From: Symbiodinium natans
Lineage: Eukaryota > Sar > Dinophyceae > Suessiales > Symbiodiniaceae
Assembly: GCA_905221605.1 (NCBI GenBank)
Contig: CAJNDS010002806.1
Span: forward strand, 122,001 to 186,000
Length of the DNA: 64,000 nt
Reading direction: 5' to 3'
Shown: positions 45,998 to 56,200 of the stretch, piece by piece
How the letters are laid out: every line of letters starts with the position of its first letter
How positions within the stretch are numbered: the stretch's first letter is position 1
The notes under the pieces: generated by a model
Told to the model about the DNA's origin: nothing
Database searches by the model: none
The model's input: only the letters and a program-made list of their open reading frames with translations
Made by a program: the position numbers and the translations under genes

Positions 45998-46762
45998 TCC
46001 GTACTTCCGTGACTTGGCTGTGACTCATTGCTAGCATGATGTCGGGCGTCGGAAGCATAGATGGGTGAAGACGCTTGAAGCGAAGAGGATCATTGCAATA
46101 CACTGCGGGATGCACAGCTCAGGGGACATGACGTCTCGGGCGGCCAGCTGCTATTGGGATCGTGACGGCTTCTGTGGCCACGAGGCAGAGGGCAAAGCGT
46201 TGCCACGAGTAGAGTAGACACGAGTAGCGAGTAGTCCACAGAAGCCCAGCCCAGCAGAAAAAGAGAGACCCTACTAGTATTTCTCTCAATCTCCCCTTCC
46301 CAGGTGGTAGGTGAGGTCTTGGCGTCCAGCCCTTAGAGAAAAAAGGCGAGGCTTCGTTGCTTCGAAGCGCGCCCCAGTGCAGGGATTTTGGGTTTGCTGA
46401 TGTGTGGATGTCTGTTGATGCTCAGGTCCAGCTCCGAAAGGTTTGCCAAAGGAGACACCGTCCTCTCCCTGCCGTCCTCCTATTTTAAGGCGCTGCAGAG
46501 AGCATTTTGCAATTCTTGCATATTCCTGCAGAACGGCAAGCCTATCGCTTTACAGCCCAGAGGCCCACGTTGCGTCGCAGCAAGAGTGGTACAACGAGGC
46601 AGTGCATGGTGTTCCTTGACAGCACGGCAGATTTGGCGCAGAGTCTTGAAACTTGTGGGGCATTGCTTCATTCAAAGTCAGGTGCTCCTCACAAATTTCC
46701 CAGTGCGCGGGGGCTTCAGTGTGCCCCGCCTGAAGGGAAGGCTGTCGAAACATCAGTTCGCG

Positions 46763-46820
46763 CAATATTCATCTATCTCTCTATCTGTCTATCTATCTGT
46801 CTATCTATCTATCTATCATA
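46763..46820. repeat. (CTAT/CTGT)n microsatellite
   Basis: About twelve tetranucleotide units. Confidence 0.95.
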
Positions 46821-46856
46821 TATCATATAATGTGCAGATGGATGCATGCACACCTT

Positions 46857-46972
46857 TTGTCAGGAAATATTCACCAGCCACGAGCTTTGCACTTACAAGA
46901 TCAAGGATGCGGGTATTGCTTTGCGGGCTTTTGCCGCACACACATGGACAGGTGATGAGGCAGACTGGTAGG
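46857..46972 (+). CDS. Candidate exon, product unknown
   Basis: The frame reads QEIFTSHELCTYKIKDAGIA then LRAFAAHTWTGDEADW and TAG. Helical, coding-like. The exon at 47090-47242 may be the next one. Confidence 0.33.
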
Positions 46973-47089
46973 AGCCAGCGAACCGTAGCTAACCCTTGGC
47001 CGAAGAACCGCTGGTTAGTCCTTGGTTGTTGATGCACCCCTATGCACAGCAGTGTCTAGACTGGAGCCCAAAATGCTTTCCATGGCCTG

Positions 47090-47242
47090 CAGCCTTTGCC
47101 AAGCGACTTGTGTGGAATCGCCGCTTTGCTCTGCGGAGGAGTGTGTTCCACACATGCTGGCAGCCCAAGCTGTGGGAACCCTCCTGCGGATGTTCAGGAG
47201 CCAGCGTGACATGCGTGACTTCTTGGCATGGGCCTTGCAGGT
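47090..47242 (+). CDS. Candidate internal exon, product unknown
   Basis: The frame reads SAEECVPHMLAAQAVGTLLR then MFRSQRDMRDFLAWALQ and reaches a GTCACA donor at about 47243. The helical pattern is reminiscent of ARM/HEAT-type repeats (weak). Confidence 0.35.
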
Positions 47243-47738
47243 CACAATATCACAATAGGCATTTTCACATGGTTCTGTCATGAAGGCGTGGCCCTAATTG
47301 GGCTGCCTCAAACGCTGCAAGGGCTGAGCTCTTGCAACCCGAAGAACACAGCAGTTTCACGAACGTTCCATGTGTAATTCAGGTATGTTAAGAACCACCA
47401 TCGCCGAAAGCAAGCCGTTGTATTTTCAGTTTTCCGGTTGACAGAAAATTGCCGCGTGTCCATCTTGTCATGCAAGGCCGGCCACATCAGCAACTTAGAA
47501 CTACTTCACGCCCCTCATCGCCTGCCACAGGAGATTACCACCCTTCTTCGGCAAGAGCGTTGTAATTCTGGGGCCGCTCGGTTGAAAAGGAAGGGCCGTG
47601 CCTCATCCAGGACATTGAAGAGGGCGCATTTTGATGGCTGTAAAATGCCTTGGCAGAGCACTGGCGTGCTAGAAACCTCTGCTAAGGTTGTGTGTAGCAT
47701 GGTACTTTGCTTTGGCAGCCGCAGAAAGGAGTGTAGAT

Positions 47739-47876
47739 TCACAGATGATGCAGATGCAAATTAAGGATGAAGAGCAGCACGTTCCCATGGAAGCTTGGAA
47801 AATGGAACCAACCTCAGCTCAGGCAGGGCCAAAATGGTCTAATGGCTACCCGCTTGGTCGCCCAGCTCTGCGCTAG
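47739..47876 (+). CDS. Candidate C-terminal exon, product unknown
   Basis: After TTCACAG the frame reads MMQMQIKDEEQHVPMEAWKM, EPTSAQAGPKWSNGYPLG, RPALR and TAG. Confidence 0.33.
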   Translation, partial: SQMMQMQIKDEEQHVPMEAWKMEPTSAQAGPKWSNGYPLGRPALR

Positions 47877-48490
47877 GCCCGGCTTTATGTCCATTGTTTC
47901 TGCAATTTCTAGTAGTCCCTTCGTGAAACCGTTCCAGCTGAAACAGGATGCCGATGAGAGCACGGGTTGGCTTCCACGCAGGTAGAAGTGTATAACACCT
48001 AGACATGCTGATAAATAAAGCAGCTTTGAAATAAAGCAGCTTTGAAGGATTAGGGCTGGTGTGCCAACCCGCTGTTCCCAGCATGTGGCATGCTGCAGGC
48101 ACATTATCGCCGTGGAGCCATTAGCCTTCAGACGTCGTCTTGCGGCTACCCAGCAGCAGAGAAAGCCATTTCGAAGTGTTTTGTAGCAGCCTTGCATTGC
48201 CCTTGCACCGTCACAATCTCACGAATATCTGGCAGCATGGCCTGGCACAGTCCCCATAGCTAATCAGAACCTCAGCTGACTGGACTTCCCGCACGTCATC
48301 GAAAGTGTAGCTGGTGCCAACGGGTCAGCCAGACGAAGCATCTTCGATAGCCCTGAGCCGCGGAAGCTCCTTGTTTCTGAGCAGTCTGATCATAGTGGAG
48401 CGACATGCCTTCGGGGTGAGCTGAGGAACAGTTCGGTGCGACCAAAGCTGTTGCGCCGGAGGAGATTCAAGGGATGCGAATTTGAAATGG
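47877..48490. other. No supported gene; 17-base direct repeat at 48010-48046
   Basis: AATAAAGCAGCTTTGAA occurs twice in a row. Nothing else is supported. Confidence 0.5.
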
Positions 48491-48509
48491 ATGCACAGAG
48501 AGAGAAGAG

Positions 48510-48542
48510 AGAGTGAGAGAGAGAGTGAGAACGAGGGTGAGT

Positions 48543-48587
<45 letters not shown>

Positions 48588-48775
48588 AGAGAAAGAAGGA
48601 GAGACAGAAGGAGAGAGAGAAGGAGACAGAGAAGGAGAGAGAGAGAAGGAGATAGAGAAGGAGAGAGAGAGAGAGGGAGGTGGCCGGGGGGGCTCCTTTC
48701 GGGGCCCTCTTAAGCGTGGAGAAGAAGAAGGAGAGAGAAGGAGAGAGAGAAGGAGAGAGGGAAAGAGAGAGAGAA

Positions 48776-48806
<31 letters not shown>

Positions 48807-48832
48807 AAGAGAGAGAGAGAGGTGACCGCTGC
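48510..48832. repeat. (GA)n / (GAGAAG)n polypurine tract
   Basis: Almost uninterrupted purines except for the GC-rich word GGCCGGGGGGGCTCCTTTCG near 48682-48701, which can fold on itself. Confidence 0.93.
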
Positions 48833-48997
48833 TGCGCCGCGGGGCGAGTGAGGGAGAAGGTGACCCGCAACTCGACGGAGATCGGCGACCCTACTCACCT
48901 TCTACCACCACTGGCCGACCCAGAACTACCCCTACCTCGCAGGACCTCGCCAGGGAGATCCACTCGTACCAGATTGTGCCTTGGCAGGGAGACCGAG

Positions 48998-50041
48998 ATG
49001 GCAAACCACCTGGACGCACACATGGAAACCCAAGGGGCCACACCACTGGGAGGAGACGGCATCGCCAACGCGTCCCCCAAGAGAAAGATGACCGAAGACG
49101 GGCTCACCATTGACGCAATCCGGGAGGTCATTAAAGGCGAACTACGTGTAGAACGACGAGAACTGAAGACCGAGCTCATGACCGAAGTCAAGGGAGCAGT
49201 CGAGAGGGTGGAACAAGTCGAACAGTGCGTCAGCTCCCAATTGGCCAACACCCTCCGACTACTACAAGAACTCACAGACAAACACCTAGCCCAGGGAGAG
49301 ACCCTGCAGAAGATCGAGGAAGCCCAACAACACCAGAAGGACGTCCTGAACACGCTCATCAACGACAACCTGGCCATCAACACCCGCCTCGCCCTCTTGG
49401 AGGGGAAGTTCGGTCAATGGCAGAGCGGGAAAGTAGGAGGGAACAACGCTTCTTCGTCCACGGAACCCTCAGAGGAGGGAAGACGCCCGGCACTCATAAT
49501 GGGAGGGTGGAAAGAAGACACACCAGCGGCAGAAACACTCCAACACGCGCAGCAAGCCGCAGCCACATTACAACTCGAGATCAACATGCGGGATGCGTTT
49601 GTGCCGGGAATACGCCGCGGGTACGCCATCATCCCACTCCCACATAACCAAGACCCACAACAGCGGGAGAAGGTCCAGCAAGCCCTGCGCAAAGTCAGAG
49701 ACTCCAACGTCATCCTGGGGACCAAACCAGATGGACAACCCCAACGCCTTTGGCTCGCCACCTCGCAGAGCCCGGCCCGGCGGGCAAAGGCCCGCCTGGC
49801 TGGGAGGACCAAACGGCTGGCGCTGGATTTGGGAGCACAACTTGGCAACGTGGAGGCTGAGTTCGCGACCGGCACCGTGTGGCTTCGAGGGGAGAAGATC
49901 AGCTCAGCAACCGCGCAGCCACACGCCACCTCTACACCAGCTGGCTCTGGATGGGTGGACCTGCCGACCGTAGCCAAGCTACTCCGCCTGGAAGAAGAGG
50001 AGGTGGAAAAGCACTGGAGCTCCATTCGTCGGGAGCTCTGA
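48998..50041 (+). CDS. LINE ORF1 protein (coiled coil plus RNA-binding-like domain)
   Basis: The ATG at 48998 gives 347 residues. Residues 30-150 are a charged coiled coil (ELRVERRELKTELMTEVKGA, heptads through QQHQKDVLNTLINDNLAIN). Residues about 165-290 resemble the ORF1 domain of dinoflagellate LINEs, from ALIMGGWKEDTPAAETLQ to EAEFATGTVWLRGEKI, likely an RRM-like nucleic-acid-binding fold. The C-terminal VDLPTVAKLLRLEEEEVEKH may be another helix. The frame is open for another 300 bases upstream only because of the GA tract, so I prefer the internal ATG. It would coat element RNA before reverse transcription; with ORF2 broken it can act only in trans. Confidence 0.78.
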   Translation: MANHLDAHMETQGATPLGGDGIANASPKRKMTEDGLTIDAIREVIKGELRVERRELKTELMTEVKGAVERVEQVEQCVSSQLANTLRLLQELTDKHLAQGETLQKIEEAQQHQKDVLNTLINDNLAINTRLALLEGKFGQWQSGKVGGNNASSSTEPSEEGRRPALIMGGWKEDTPAAETLQHAQQAAATLQLEINMRDAFVPGIRRGYAIIPLPHNQDPQQREKVQQALRKVRDSNVILGTKPDGQPQRLWLATSQSPARRAKARLAGRTKRLALDLGAQLGNVEAEFATGTVWLRGEKISSATAQPHATSTPAGSGWVDLPTVAKLLRLEEEEVEKHWSSIRREL

Positions 50042-50101
50042 CGCCCCCGCCAGAACACACACAGCCAAAGACTGTCTCACCACGCACCAACCTGCCAACA
50101 G

Positions 50102-50345
50102 TTCCAGATAATCACCTGGAATGTGGGGGGGACTTCGGGCGCAACAGGCGCTCGACATGGCGTCCACACTCAAAGAGGACACATCCCTAAGGGACACCAC
50201 AGTGCTCCTCCTGCAGGAAATTTGCTGCGATGCAGGACTTCAATTCGACCATGCCCCCCCCCTGGCAAATTATCTGGGGGAAAAATGCAGGCGACTAGCG
50301 TGGAACAGCCGTACTTTACCAGCGCACGCTCGGGAGTACACGACC
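50102..50345 (+). pseudogene. LINE ORF2 start: endonuclease domain, frameshifted and truncated
   Basis: QIITWNVGG begins in one frame at about 50106 and continues in another as LRAQQALDMASTLKEDTSLR then DTTVLLLQEI. These are the first two catalytic blocks of the exonuclease-endonuclease-phosphatase fold (Asn in WNVGG, Glu in LQE). The frame changes within a run of seven G at 50126-50132. Conservation fades after about 50340. Confidence 0.72.
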
Positions 50346-51059
50346 CAGAACACCGAGAAGAAGCGGACCACCCGGTCGATGACAGACGCAGACGCACCCA
50401 CAACGGGGCGAGCAGCGACTAAACCCACTAGCCCCGGACCCCCTATGACCCGTGAGAACCCCTGTTTGACCCCACTCCGCAGCTCGCGCCCGGCAACCAC
50501 AGGTCAATGCACCTGGGGAGAAGCCTGACACACCAGGCCGACACACCGCCACAACTAAGACCACCCGCAAACAATGCAAGCTGTGGCCATACTTACCCCA
50601 GTGAAAATGATCCCTGACCCACCAATTTCCCCAAATAGTGCAAGCTGTTACCACACTTACCCCAAAAGAAGGCGGGGGATACCAGATACCAGAGCAGCGG
50701 AGAACTGTCAGCTGCCCGTACCAACAACATCCTCAAGTGAATAGGCCCCCTAACACCTGACCCTTGCCCGAACACTTCACCCCACCAAACTGGGCAAGCT
50801 ACCAGACGTCTCACCATAACCAGCCGTCCTGAACAGCCCACAACCAGACTCCCCAGAGAACCGTTGCTGTTGTGAGATAGGGGATTCACCACTGGCCTAG
50901 CATACTGGGGGAGTCAACATGTTGTGGAGGGACGAAGGGTTAACTAAGCTGGACAGGGAACGAAAGGGAGCCGGTTCCTGTATAAACCCACGTCGTGCTT
51001 GGAGGCCCTGGCAGTTCCACAGCTTCAGTTCATCCTCCACTCTGTAACGCACGCCTTCG

Positions 51060-51104
51060 GGCGGCCCCCTTGAATAAAGGGGGTTAGGTGCGCAGAAAGA
51101 AAAA

Positions 51105-51179
<75 letters not shown>

Positions 51180-51190
51180 AAGAGAGAGGG
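51060..51190. repeat. Hairpin word followed by (GA)n
   Basis: CCTTCGGGCGGCCCCC, then GAAAGAAAAAAGAGAG and a GA run to 51190. A run of 16 G lies at 51306-51322. Confidence 0.85.
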
Positions 51191-51561
51191 CGCATGTTGT
51201 GGCATTTAGACAAGATTCGCGACATGCGGGATCGGGGCGCGCCTAGCCGCAGGGTCCGTCCCTATGCCCCAAAGAAAGAAAGAGGGAGAGAGCGAAGAGA
51301 GAGTATGGGGGGGGGGGGGGGCCTTCGCTGGGTGGAAGAAGAGTAGGGGGGGTTGATTGAGGAGCGTCGGGTATCTCGGAGAAGTGGCATAGCATCCATC
51401 TGGACACAATTCTGAAACCGCAGTCAATCCTGGCGCGCCTAGCCTGCAGAAGAAGAAGGAGAAGAAGGAGAAGAGGCGAGATAGAAAGGAAGAGGTCATA
51501 ACAAAGTCGAAACGCATGTGCGAACTTGGTTTCATCAGCCCCATCAACTGCCTGACGAAAG

Positions 51562-52272
51562 GATGCCGCTGCAGCCGTTGCTGCAGTCACTGGCGACCGA
51601 GGGGCAGATGTGGTGCTAGAGATGGTTGGCCATAACCAGGCATGTCTCCCAAAGTTTACTTGAGTCGACGCCAAAATCGGCAGCGTCTTCGGGTCGTATG
51701 TTTGTGTTCCCTTTCACTTACTGGCATTGCCAGTGGCGATTCTCTGCTGCCTCGCAGGCTACGATCAATGATGCTTTGGAGCTTGTGGCGAAGCGTGGCC
51801 CCGCCTCTGCAAAACCAGACGTTGCATGTAGTTAATGGGGCATGGACCGTCACGGAGCTTGTGCTTCCTGTTATCAGGTGTGTGTGTGTGTGTGTGCGAG
51901 AGAGAGAGAGAGAAAGGGGTGGCTGTAGCTCCTCTCAAGACTTCGCTTGAGGAACTGATCTGGTAGGCTCTGTAACGAACATTGAAGCCCTGAGGTACCG
52001 TGGTTGCATTCGGTGTGCCGGATGATGCGGCCACTTTGCTCCCACTTAGTAATGTTATGTCTGTTTCGAAGCCGAGAAGTCAGCGCAGTTCGCCTTGTCT
52101 CGGCACTGTGGCTCAGCACCAAGGTTTACAGCACATTCCAGTTCGCCAAATTCTTCCGAAAGAATGTGACTTTGATGTCCTCCGTGATACCAGATCCAGG
52201 CAAGCTCTGCGCGAATTGCTGGCTTCAGCAGAGCTTCAATCATCTCTCTCTCTCTCTCGCTCTCTCGCTCTC

Positions 52273-52311
<39 letters not shown>

Positions 52312-52590
52312 CTTTGTGGGAGGCGTGGACTTCCCAGAAGCCGTGGAGCTCCTCGAGCGGGGCAGCTTCAGCACCGAAGGCCTCAATCACGCGACTCGTT
52401 TCGGAGAATCTCTGGGGGCACCGGGGTCCGAGGCATCTTCACTCATGTCCTCCCTCTCGCTGAAATTCAAGAAGCCTTTACGCTTGCTTCAGAGTGCCTT
52501 GGCCAAGAGGGCAGCTTTTGTGTGGCCTGTGAGGATCAAGACTGCTCGACGGAACTTGTGAAACTTCACTTCGCTGCCGATGAGGGTTGA
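51562..52590 (+). CDS. Zinc-type (MDR family) alcohol dehydrogenase, C-terminal half
   Basis: Exons: 51562-51639 (AAVTGDRGADVVLEMVGHNQ), 51758-51797 (ATINDALELVAKR), 51995 to about 52053 (GTVVAFGVPDDAATLLPL), about 52142-52199 (FAKFFRKNVTLMSSVIPDP), 52323-52379 (VDFPEAVELLERGSFSTEG), 52433-52590 (IFTHVLPLAEIQEAFTLASE and tail). The peptide order is that of the NAD(P)-binding domain and C-terminus of medium-chain dehydrogenases: G-ADVV-E, RGGTVV-FG, then THVLPL-EI-EAF. Introns start GC at 51640, 51798, 52200 and 52380 and the phases agree. The zinc-binding N-terminal half is not seen; its exons should lie upstream, beyond the retrotransposon, or are lost. The last exon may contain another intron after LASE, since the following 30 residues do not fit the family well. 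Reaction: NAD(P)-dependent oxidation of an alcohol or polyol; substrate unknown. Confidence 0.86.
51877..51920. repeat. (TG)n then (GA)n in a dehydrogenase intron
   Basis: TGTGTG followed by GAGAGA within intron 51798-51994. Confidence 0.9.
52237..52312. repeat. (TC)n microsatellite in a dehydrogenase intron
   Basis: TCTCTC run within intron 52200-52322; it keeps reading frames open and mimics coding sequence. Confidence 0.93.
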
Positions 52591-53249
52591 TCCACATCTT
52601 GCTTGGCTGTTGCGGTGCTCTAGCTCTCTTGGAATAACCAGCAAATCATGCTATGTCATGAGCAGACAAGAAGCCCAAATCATCACATAGGCACACGCCC
52701 AGCAACCTTGATTGATGCTTTGACCCTGAGAACGCAAGACTACTGAGTTCAAGGTATCGCGAGAATGTGGTGAAAGTTGTTATCGACTTCCAGTGAATCT
52801 TTCTGATTGCAAATAGCTGCACATTAGCATTCCGATGCCGTCGCTGAATGCAGCGCCAGTAGGGAAGTGCAGCGTGCGTCCCTTTTCTCTTTGCTTTTCA
52901 TCCCTCCTCGCGTAGCACCCTCTCGTCACCCTCGCCTGACTGCTTACTCGGGCCTGCTTACCTACCTGCTTCCCCATTCTTTCCCCTGTCTCATCCATGA
53001 CTGGCCCGATGCAGCGTGAAAACCAGCGTGCAGAAGCCTACGTTGCAACCATAAGTAGACACTAAGTAGGAGCGGCTCTGCAGGAGAAGCTATGCCTGGA
53101 TCCAAGACGTGAAGAGTGCCGCACGGGGAGGGGGGTCAGGGTGCTTGAAGCGCTACTGGTGGGCAAGGACTTTCAGGAGCATGAGGATGGCTTCGTGGAC
53201 ACATGTGGAATCATGTGGACACTCATTCTTCAAGATCTCGGTGCTTAAG
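52591..53249. other. Intergenic stretch without supported gene
   Basis: No exon seen. Start exons of the following oxidoreductase (before its Rossmann motif) may be here but were not identified. Confidence 0.4.
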
Positions 53250-56200
53250 GATGCCATCATCATTGGTGCCGGAGTTATTGGAAACTCCATCGCGACCGAG
53301 CTTTCTCGCAGTGGCTGGTGCAAGCCTCAGTAACAGGGATGTCCTGTGGTGAGCAAACTGCTCGGTCGCCTTGAGCAGTAAGCAGGTGAAGGGTTACTGC
53401 CATTGTGTAGTGTGGAATGCTGCATGTTCATTTGGCTCCGGAACATCTTGGTGCGGTCAGTCTGAGCTGCAGCTGAAGGAGTGCAGAAGACCACAGATCG
53501 CACAAAGCTTCATGACCTTCATGCCATGTCTCAGGCGCACGCTTAATGTGGACAAGCTCTCTGGCGCGGGCCAGGGTTCCACAGGTGCGTGAGATGTCAA
53601 TTGTCAATTGAGTACTGGTTAGAGTCGGCAAGACAGGTTTCTGTCAGTTTCGCTTCTGAATGAATCCCAAAGCCTCGGTCGGAATACGTATGAATCCAAT
53701 CTGGCAGGCTACTCTTCAGGCATCTGCCGCACAATGTGACGACCTCAGCACTCCGCGTGTGGAGTCTGCAGTCCCGCTAATCCCGCTAAAAAGAGAAATT
53801 CGCAGCATCAGGTACAGCGTGCTGGATAGCGTGAAGTTTGCCTGGGCAGCCTGGTTGCAGGAAGAACGCACAGGAAAGCTCGGAGAAATGGTTACCGTAC
53901 AGATGTCTACGATGCCTTCTTTGGTGACGACAGCGAAAACATGCATCACAGAGAATCTCAGGAGGGATACACCTACTTTGAGAACTGGGAGGATCACATT
54001 GGTGTGAAGGTGCGGGTCGAAGCTTCGCGTGCTTGTCTGCTGGGCCTCAGTGAGGCAACTGGGAGCTCATGGAAGCTGCAGCTGTTGAAAAGCCATAAAA
54101 TCTGGGAGCATTGGAGTTGGCTCATCTCCCCTCAGCTGCCCCACTCAAGCGGACAGCGGCCGACACAGTAGGCATCGTTGCTCAGCTGTTGTTGTGCTCG
54201 TAGTGAAGTCAAGTCACGAGAAGACAAGCAACATCTTCCACAAGCAGACAAGTACAAGAAACGAGAGCGCATGGAGTACAGGAAAAAGAAGCAAATTGAC
54301 ATTTTTTCAGTCCGACCGTCAGCATGCCACGCTCACTTAGCTCTGTTTCCATGATAGCCGGGAGCCTCCACACGGCCATCCTCGTACACGACAAGCACTT
54401 CAACTTTTTCGGCTTTGCAGCCTGTAGGTTCCTGTAGGTTTCCGTGGCCATGGCCGAGAACGTCTTAGACGACCTTGAGCCGCTCTTAGGCCCAGCTGGG
54501 ATTTGTGCTATTGGTGGTTAGGAGCCTTGTAGAGCCACCAGGTTGCAACAGCGTCAAAGGAGGGGCTGCAGTGAAGAGACCTGAAGGAGGGAGTGAAGAG
54601 CCCTGAAGCCCGAACCACGCAAACACCCCATGAACACCGGATTCCTCAGTGGTCCTTTCACAAAGACTTGAGTGGAGGCCGGGGTGTCCGGCTTCCCCAG
54701 CCTCTGGGCCCAGCCTGGGGCCAAGAAAATGGGGGGCGGGGGGTAAGGATTCCAGACAGTCTGGGGGCTTTGAGTAATTTTGATTTCCAGGGTGCAGGGC
54801 TACCTTTGCTGGTGGCTGGAGGAGTTGGGCTGGGCCGTGCATGTCACAGTGCTCTTTGACGAGGTCTGCTCGGTAGAAACGGTAGAAGTACACAAGAAGT
54901 ACACGGGTCTAGCCGATCCAGAAGGTCACAATACTGTGGCCGCCACGGTGGCCTGCTGAGGTTCGGCTTTTCCCGCTGCTGCCAAAGGCAAGGGTGGCAA
55001 ATCACGGAGATTCGCTTCACACACCTCGGGTCGTAAATGGCTTCCCGCAGCTGGTACTTCAAGTGAGTGCCCCAAACGGTGGGCATGGCCCCGGGCTTAA
55101 AAGCTTTAAAACCCACTCGGTAGCCATGCCTGCAATAGCCAAGTGTTCGCACTGTGACTTGTCGAAGAGTGGACGCCAGGTTCCGGGCAGTGGCACCGTG
55201 CTCATCCTACACGGCGAGCAGCAGGACCATCTGATATAATTGCAGCTTTTCGCTGTAGTAGCTGTAGAGGTCACACTGAGCACAGCAAGACTTGCTGTTT
55301 CTTGAGCCATGGCTACTGTATCCGCAGCGTAAGTACCTTCTGTTTCGGTATGGCTTGCATTCTGGTGGGATGCTCCCGAGGACTGGCTTGGCAATCAGAG
55401 CAAAGGCAAGCCTAGGGCTCCTTGTCGCCCTCAACTCCCGGCTTTGTGCCTCTTTATGAGAACCAAGTGGCACAAGCTTGGACTTGTGTTTGTGCGGCGG
55501 TTGGTTCCTTCGCGGCACCCAAACCATCCCCCGCTATCCCTCCTGAACCTCAGATGGTGCTACGCCTGGTGGTGCAACCGCCTTGGGATTGGCGCTGCGA
55601 GGCCGCCACATGGACATTGCAGGATCTTCGAATCAAGATTAATGGTTTACGAAGGTGGGGCACAGATCTTTCCTGTTTCGGAAATTCAAAAAACCGCCTT
55701 GCTATGGCTCAAGCCCGATCTGGGAAAGCACTGCCGCAGTGAGCCGACAAAGCTAGGCTTGTCGCTCACATGCGGCGCGAAATTCAATAGATGCAGAGCG
55801 CGAACCTGGCGTGCTGATATTTGGGAGATGAATGCTTAGATGGCCATATGGCAGGTCAGGTCTTCAACCTCAGGTCACGGGTCTGACTGCTGGTTGCCAC
55901 TGGTCTCCACAGCCGCGGCAACCCAAGAATCGGATCTTCAATCCGTGCAGGCACTTGCATCGGGCAGTCCGATGTCCCGATTCGTGGATAACGGATTGTC
56001 AAAGTGGATGCAATGCCGCAGTAAGTAGTCCAATGTGAACGAAATTCTCGCCAAGTGCCACCAGCCCCAATTGGTCGAGCAAGCGGGTGAAGGCTAGGCT
56101 TGTGTCCTTCGAGCGTTAGAGACCAGATGGTCAACATCTGGGTCCCGAAAGGAGGGAGGCACCTTCCCTGAAGGATTTGACTGCGCAGTACTGCGCTAAA

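Larger units (their letters stand above)
48500..51195 (+). mobile_element. LINE-type non-LTR retrotransposon fragment between (GA)n tracts
   Basis: An intact ORF1 (48998-50041) is followed 60 bases later by the start of an apurinic-type endonuclease ORF2 that is frameshifted and lost after about 80 codons; no reverse transcriptase is present. Polypurine (GA)n tracts lie on both sides (48500-48830 and 51100-51190). The region 50340-51050 contains no conserved ORF2 sequence. The element ends near a TTGAATAAAGGGGGTTAGG segment and the hairpin word CCTTCGGGCGGCCCCC. It could be a deleted LINE or a non-autonomous derivative. It lies just upstream of the dehydrogenase exons. Confidence 0.75.

Noticed and set aside
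46982-47006. CCGTAGCTAACCCTTGGCC resembling the spliced leader
   Set aside because: Only the ends match and the GGCTCAAG end is missing.
48325-48870. Serine/leucine-rich minus-strand frame
   Set aside because: Translation of a GA microsatellite.
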